Origin: Actinomycetes bacterium
GTDB lineage: Bacteria; Actinomycetota; Actinomycetes; Mycobacteriales; Mycobacteriaceae
DNA: 17,841 bases
Assembly (NCBI GenBank): GCA_022600695.1
Contig: JAHZJY010000380.1
Location: 1-17,841 of the forward strand
Direction of reading: 5' to 3'
The position numbers and the translations under genes are program-made. Below, piece after piece: positions 14,905 to 17,841 of the stretch. Below the pieces are notes generated by a model. The model was not told the origin of the DNA, did no database searches, and saw only the letters and a program-made list of their open reading frames with translations. Position 1 is the first letter of the stretch, and each line of letters begins with the position of its first letter.

Positions 14905-14954
14905 TGTCGAGATGCAGTGAAGATTGACAAAGCGCACTTCGTTGTTGAACAACG
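14905..14954 (+). repeat. Second end-like repeat type (starts TGTCGAGATGCA)
   Basis: The first 50 bp match 16670 onward: TGTCGAGATGCA, GAAGATTGAC, AAG, then GTT-AACAA near the end. It begins 5 bp after copy B's terminus. A TTTGTCAAAGTAGC motif, shared with 16616-16633, follows at about 15023. Confidence 0.65.
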
Positions 14955-15210
14955 TAGCGCGGCTCTGATAGGTGTTTGCGGCCGTTTCCCCTGGTGGTGA
15001 TGGGTTTTGGTGTCGGCGGCTTTGTCAAAGTAGCGGTCAATCTAGGTCGCCAGGCGGTTTTCAAACGTTGTGACGAAATTGAGACGGCCTGAACTGCTGC
15101 AACGGCGATCGTGCCCCACGGGCGAGGGCGGTTGGGTGCGTTGGTAGTCCGCTGACGTGCCGCTCGTATCCAGCACATTTTCGAAGGAGTGAAGTTTCGT
15201 CACGGCCCTC
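14955..15210. other. Non-coding stretch between repeat and IS630 remnant
   Basis: No convincing gene is present. A TTTGTCAAAGTAGC box followed by GTCAATC (about 15023-15046) is related to the repeat pair at 16616-16667. The rest has no recognised content and is probably degraded mobile-element DNA. Confidence 0.4.
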
Positions 15211-15411
15211 GTCGAACGCTGGTTTAGGGGACTGACCGACAAAGCATTGCGGCGCGGGGTCTTTCGATCGGTACCTGACCTGATCGCCTCCATCCAGGAG
15301 TGCATCGATGCCCACAACGAAAACCCCCGACCCCATGTCTGGACCGCGACGGCCGACTCCATCCTCGCCAAGGTCGCCCGCGGACGGATCGCTCTCGAAA
15401 AAGTCAGCTAA
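15211..15411 (+). pseudogene. IS630-family transposase, C-terminal remnant
   Basis: The last 66 codons of an IS630-type (Tc1/mariner-like) transposase, with no start of its own. VERWFRGLTDKALRRGVF contains the catalytic Glu of the DDE triad (E in VERWF). It continues SVPDLIASIQECIDAHNENP (split: SVPDLIASI, ECIDAHNENPRP), then FVWTATADSI-type HVWTATADSI and ends LEKVS, TAA 15409-15411. Upstream of 15211 the homology stops abruptly. CCGGACACACCACTAG just after the stop (about 15416-15431) may be its right terminus. Full-length relatives have about 340-360 aa. Confidence 0.8.
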
Positions 15412-15494
15412 ATGCCGGACACACCACTAGGTACTGGCGCGCCGTGCCCTTCATAAGTAACGTCGCCTGGAGGTGTTCGACGCGCTGCGCTCAT

Positions 15495-15516
15495 GTAGCA
15501 CGCTATGTGCTACCGT
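15495..15516 (+). promoter_or_regulatory. vapBC operator/promoter
   Basis: GTAGCAC (15495-15501) and GTGCTAC (15507-15513) are a perfect 7-bp inverted repeat with a 5-bp spacer. It overlaps a TANNNT-type -10 box, TACCGT (15511-15516). Transcription starting 7-8 bp later would fall on the vapB ATG (15524), which has no Shine-Dalgarno, so a leaderless mRNA is likely. The VapBC complex would cover the -10 box. Confidence 0.65.
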
Positions 15517-15523
15517 GTTTGTT

Positions 15524-15796
15524 ATGAACGTCATTGGGGTTCGCGAGTTGCGGCAGAATGCCAGCAAATACCTGGCACGCGTCGAAGCTGGTGAGGAGCT
15601 GTCGGTGACGATGCGGGGTCGCCTGGTCGCGCGGCTGGTTCCGGTCACCGCGACTGACCGCACTCGAGACGGCCTCATTGCCAACGGTTCCCTGAAGCCG
15701 GCGCGCCGCCGTGGCGGCCTCGCATCCATCGACACCGGGAGTCTGCCTCGGCGGAACCTAAGCGCGGTCCTGGCCGAGGTACGCGAGGACCGGTGA
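15524..15796 (+). CDS. vapB: VapB-type antitoxin (Phd/YefM fold)
   Basis: The 90-aa antitoxin of a type II module binds and silences the VapC ribonuclease and represses its own operon. MNVIGVRELRQNASKYLARVEAGEELSVTMRG is the Phd/YefM N-terminal fold (in parts: VRELRQNASKYL, VEAGEELSVT, RLVARLVPV). The C-terminal half, with basic GSLKPARRR and LSAVLAEVRED, should wrap the toxin. The longer in-frame start at 15473 is rejected: it would translate through the operator. ATG 15524 begins the conserved fold. The stop overlaps the vapC GTG as GTGA, so translation is coupled. Confidence 0.85.
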   Translation: MNVIGVRELRQNASKYLARVEAGEELSVTMRGRLVARLVPVTATDRTRDGLIANGSLKPARRRGGLASIDTGSLPRRNLSAVLAEVREDR

Positions 15797-16200
15797 TCTA
15801 TCTCGATACCTCGGCATTGGTGAAGCTGATCGTCCAGGAGGCTGAGTCGGCCGATCTTCGGCGGTGGCTGGCTGACGCCGATGATCGTGACCACGTGACC
15901 AGTGCAGTCGGCCGCGTCGAGCTGATGCGGACCGCTCTTCGCAGTGGGGATCCCGAGATCGTCGCCGACGCTCGACGCATGCTGGATGAAGATCTAGACA
16001 TTCTTACGGTTACCGACGAAGTGATCGAGACGGCTGAAACGATCGGACCAGAGTCGCTACGTTCGCTCGACGCCATCCATCTCGCATCCGCAGCCCAACT
16101 CACTGACGCACTTACCGCGATAGTGGTCTACGATCACAGGCTCATCGAGGGCTGCCGCGATCTCGACTATCCAATCGAAAGCCCCGGGGCCGCACGATAG
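15793..16200 (+). CDS. vapC: VapC-type toxin, PIN-domain ribonuclease
   Basis: The 135-aa toxin is a Mg2+-dependent endoribonuclease; family members cleave tRNAs or rRNA, and the target here is unknown. All four PIN acidic positions are visible: D5 (YLDTSALVKL), E43 (GRVELMR), D93 (SLDAIHLASA) and D114 (VYDHRL). The GTG start lies within the vapB stop (GTGA). Length is normal, and there is no frameshift or truncation, so the module appears intact. Confidence 0.9.
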   Translation: MIYLDTSALVKLIVQEAESADLRRWLADADDRDHVTSAVGRVELMRTALRSGDPEIVADARRMLDEDLDILTVTDEVIETAETIGPESLRSLDAIHLASAAQLTDALTAIVVYDHRLIEGCRDLDYPIESPGAAR

Positions 16201-16242
16201 CGCGCCTGAGCCGGTCCTCCTCGCTAGGAATGCGAGTCTGCA

Positions 16243-16260
16243 TTCGGCTCCGGAGCCGAA
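16243..16260. other. 18-bp perfect palindrome downstream of vapC
   Basis: TTCGGCTCCGGAGCCGAA, 42 bp after the vapC stop and followed by AAAA. It can fold as a 7-bp stem with a CCGG loop. There is no U-tract on either strand, so a terminator is possible but not typical. Confidence 0.5.
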
Positions 16261-16471
16261 AAAGTTCTCGATCGCCCTCCCTAATCGCTTCTACGTCTTC
16301 GGCGGCGTAGCGCGATCAACTGACCGCTTCAGGAGGTTATCGACCACTGTGTGCCTGCGTTGCTTGGCCACGATCGGCTCTCGCAAAAGGTTCCTAACGT
16401 GAAGGGCAGAAGCTGGCCTGACTATGCATTTGCGGTCGCGGATGTGCTTGAAAGGTGCGGCGAGTGATTGG

Positions 16472-16511
16472 GGTCTGGACATCACGTCCGGACCGCTCCC
16501 CAAGACTGGGG
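16472..16511. other. Two adjacent short hairpins
   Basis: GGTCTGGAC (16472-16480) and GTCCGGACC (16486-16494) pair with one G-U around ATCAC. CCCC (16498-16501) and GGGG (16508-16511) flank AAGACT. There is no attached gene, so the role is unknown. Confidence 0.35.
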
Positions 16512-16640
16512 CATTCCAACGGACTATGAGTGCAGTGACGTGGACCCCGGCCCCAAAAAATGTGTTGACCTGTTGTTTTGCAGCGAAGATTGACAGGCCT
16601 CCGAGACACGCCGATCTTTTGTCAAAGTAGCCCGGCGATT

Positions 16641-16696
16641 CCTGTCAATCTTTCCTGCATCTCGACAGTTGTCGAGATGCAACGAAGATTGACGAA
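16641..16696. repeat. Inverted pair of TGTCGAGATGCA-type ends, head to head
   Basis: The 27-bp arms 16641-16667 and 16670-16696 are inverted copies (TGTCGAGATGCA, then GAAGATTGAC or GAAAGATTGAC) separated by only GT. The right arm extends in homology to about 16720, like 14905-14954. Two termini of the same type abut here. Confidence 0.75.
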
Positions 16697-16897
16697 GAAC
16701 GCCTGGTAGTTAAACAATCGTCAGCGCTTGGGGTAGTCGGATCGGCGTGTCTCAACAGCAACCGCAGTGGCACTGAGGCTAATTACAGACAGCAGCAGCC
16801 GCTGTCCAGCAGCAGAAGAGCGGGTTCGTGAGACTGCCGCCCGCGCCTCGTAGACGTGCCCGGGGCACTGTTGGGCGACGGCCACCGAATTCATCCG

Positions 16898-16923
16898 CGC
16901 GCGCCCCGCTTCCAAGGCGCGCG
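16898..16923 (-). terminator. GC-rich hairpin directly after higA
   Basis: CGCGCGCC and GGCGCGCG form a perfect 8-bp stem with a 10-base loop, starting 1 base after the antitoxin TAA. It lacks a U-tract, as many mycobacterial terminators do. Confidence 0.5.
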
Positions 16924-16924
16924 A

Positions 16925-17233
16925 TTATGGACTGAGCAGGATGCGGGAACCGTCAGGGCGTTTCACTGACAGTTCCAGCTCTCCGCCGGTCGCTTCGACG
17001 TACTTGCGGAGAGTGTCCACTCGGCTGGTGCCCAGTTCGCCACATTCCATCTGCGACACGCGGTTCTGCCCGACTCCGATCACCTTCGCCAGGGTGGTCT
17101 GGGTGAATCCGGCGTCCTCGCGCAGCTCGCGGAGCCGGTACTGCGCTGCCTCCAGCTCCATCGCAGCTTTGATTTGGTCAACGCGGTCGCGGTTGATGGG
17201 ACGGCGCTTGCGCCAATCATCGAGCGTGGTCAT
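16925..17233 (-). CDS. higA: HigA-like antitoxin (XRE helix-turn-helix)
   Basis: The 102-aa antitoxin and autorepressor is encoded after its toxin, the order typical of higBA modules. The HTH_3 domain is RLRELREDAGFTQTTLAKVI then GVGQNRVSQMECGE and VDTLRKYVEATGGELELSV (about residues 33-90). The N-terminal 30 residues are basic and helical (DDWRKRRPINRDRVDQIK). The ATG overlaps the toxin TGA (ATGA), indicating coupled translation. A GC-rich hairpin follows the stop. Confidence 0.85.
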   Translation of the reverse strand: MTTLDDWRKRRPINRDRVDQIKAAMELEAAQYRLRELREDAGFTQTTLAKVIGVGQNRVSQMECGELGTSRVDTLRKYVEATGGELELSVKRPDGSRILLSP

Positions 17234-17637
17234 CGCTTCTTGTCCTTCCGTGTTTTGGATTTCTTGCGTGCGGTGGTTGTGGTGTTGTCGTGGAGGTCTT
17301 TTCGCAACCGGTCCTGATGCTCGGTGAGCAGGTCGTCAGCGATGGGGATGTTCGTGCCGTACCACTTTGACCAGTTCCCGGCCTTGTCTCCGGCGACCAG
17401 CATGATCGCCCGCGACTGGATGTCGAAGGCGAACAGTGCCCGCATGTAGACGCCGCCCGTGGTGGGCCTGGGGCGCAGCTCTTTCATGTTCGGGTGCCTC
17501 GACCCTTCAAGGGTGTCGATGAACGGTCGGCCCGCCGTGGGCCCGTGTTCCTCCAGGTACTCCAGTGCTGCGAATAGATGCTCGAACTCCTCCTCGTTGA
17601 GGCTGCCCACCCATGCGTCGATGAGAGTCGTGTCCAC
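17230..17637 (-). CDS. higB: HigB/RelE-superfamily toxin
   Basis: The 135-aa protein matches the HigB/Gp49-like branch of RelE/ParE toxins, which cleave mRNA on the ribosome. Landmarks are EEFEHLFAALEYLEEHGP, FIDTLEGSRHPNMKELRPRP, VYMRALFAFDIQ and IMLVAGDKAGNWSKWY, then IPIADDLLTEHQDRL. The C-terminus is an unusual Thr run followed by a Lys/Arg-rich tail (ARKKSKTRKDKKR). The GTG start at 17635-17637 has GGAAGTGGGAG just upstream. It precedes higA with a 4-bp overlap, and an inverted repeat lies at the promoter. The module looks intact. Confidence 0.8.
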   Translation of the reverse strand: MDTTLIDAWVGSLNEEEFEHLFAALEYLEEHGPTAGRPFIDTLEGSRHPNMKELRPRPTTGGVYMRALFAFDIQSRAIMLVAGDKAGNWSKWYGTNIPIADDLLTEHQDRLRKDLHDNTTTTARKKSKTRKDKKR

Positions 17638-17656
17638 CTCCCACTTCCGCGCACCC

Positions 17657-17680
17657 GCATAGTATCAGTAATAACTGATA
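17657..17680 (-). promoter_or_regulatory. higBA operator and -10 box
   Basis: TATCAGT (17663-17669) and ACTGATA (17674-17680) form a perfect 7-bp inverted repeat with a 4-bp spacer. On the - strand it is followed by TACTAT (17662-17657), a TANNNT-type -10 box about 20 bp before the GTG start. HigA binding would block this promoter. A second small repeat CAGCT-AG-AGCTG (17682-17693) flanks it. Confidence 0.65.
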
Positions 17681-17720
17681 GCAGCTAGAGCTGATTCATT
17701 GCGTTCAACTGGATCGCGCC

Positions 17721-17841
17721 GGTGAGCTAGCTAGGAAATGCAGCGCTTCGTGAGACAAATGCCGGTGCAGCGGCGGCGAGACAAACGAGAGAAGCGCAGT
17801 TCAACGCGACGTACTGGTGCAGTCAGAAATGAGAACCTACA
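17721..17841 (+). repeat. Transposon-end-like repeat, copy D (ends GAGAACCTACA at window edge)
   Basis: The best-preserved copy. It contains GAGCTAGCTAGGAAATGCAG, TGAGACAAAT (17751) and CGAGACAAAC (17777), GCAGTTCA, GTGCAGTC and the terminus. Its last 26 bp are an inverted match to 4802-4827. The window stops at its final base. Confidence 0.75.

Larger units (their letters stand above)
16201..16897. other. Gene-free stretch between vapBC and higBA
   Basis: No convincing coding sequence. It holds the palindrome at 16243-16260, two adjacent hairpins at 16472-16511, a GAAGATTGACA box at about 16585 and the paired ends at 16641-16696. The short reading frames here match nothing I recognise. Confidence 0.5.

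Noticed and set aside
14807..15178. 123-codon frame on the - strand across the repeats
   Set aside because: It spans end repeats, has no recognisable domain and looks incidental.
15473..15523. Upstream extension of vapB from GTG/ATG-like starts
   Set aside because: It would translate through the operator and -10 box; the conserved fold starts at 15524.
16291..16630. Short frames on both strands (60-70 codons)
   Set aside because: No start signal, no conserved motif, mutually overlapping; no support for coding.

Overview
The window looks like DNA from a slow-growing Mycobacterium. The evidence is a high-GC sequence, a long glycine-rich GGNGG (PGRS) protein that is typical of that clade, mycobacterial TA modules, and GTG/TTG starts with little Shine-Dalgarno signal. 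The left edge cuts a PGRS repeat and the right edge stops exactly at the terminal ACA of a dispersed repeat. The window may therefore be a whole draft contig bounded by repeats.

Left part (1-4675, + strand): the 3' part of a PGRS gene whose glycine-rich tracts alternate with two complete seven-bladed YVTN beta-propellers. It is followed 40 bp later by a GT2 glycosyltransferase with a TPR-like C-terminal half.

Middle (about 4671-5892): repeat ends arranged head to head, a decayed ORF inside one end, and a 5'-truncated kup (K+ uptake) gene that keeps only the cytoplasmic C-terminal domain. A 44-codon ORF overlaps the end of kup.

Operon on the - strand (10997 down to 5948): an 11-codon leader ORF, an Asp-nucleophile alpha/beta hydrolase, a muconolactone isomerase-like protein, a type I sulfatase and a PucR-type regulator. 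Junctions are tight (ATGA overlaps or 12-51 bp), and an inverted repeat lies upstream. This looks like a self-regulated catabolic unit for a sulfate ester; the substrate is unknown.

Right part (11155-17841): a mobile-element graveyard with surviving small genes. It holds a helix-turn-helix remnant that resembles the C-terminus of actinobacterial TniQ. That remnant is fused in frame to a broken paralogue of the glycosyltransferase, which in turn is cut by an IS3-family element. The IS3 element has a textbook GGGAAAC frameshift site but a dead orfB. Next come a double-DUF302 lipoprotein diverging from an unknown 237-aa gene, an IS630 transposase tail, a vapBC module and a higBA module.

Across the window, three copies of an approximately 120-150-bp end ending in GAGAACCTACA, one opposite end starting TGTAGGTTCTC, and three copies of a second end type starting TGTCGAGATGCA are visible. 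Their TGT...ACA termini, internal repeated motifs with fixed spacing and 2-6-bp junctions suggest ends of Tn7/Tn5053-like (TnsB/TniA) transposons. No intact transposase of that type is present. This repeat family is the most unusual signal; the sulfatase operon and the PGRS-propeller/glycosyltransferase pair come next.
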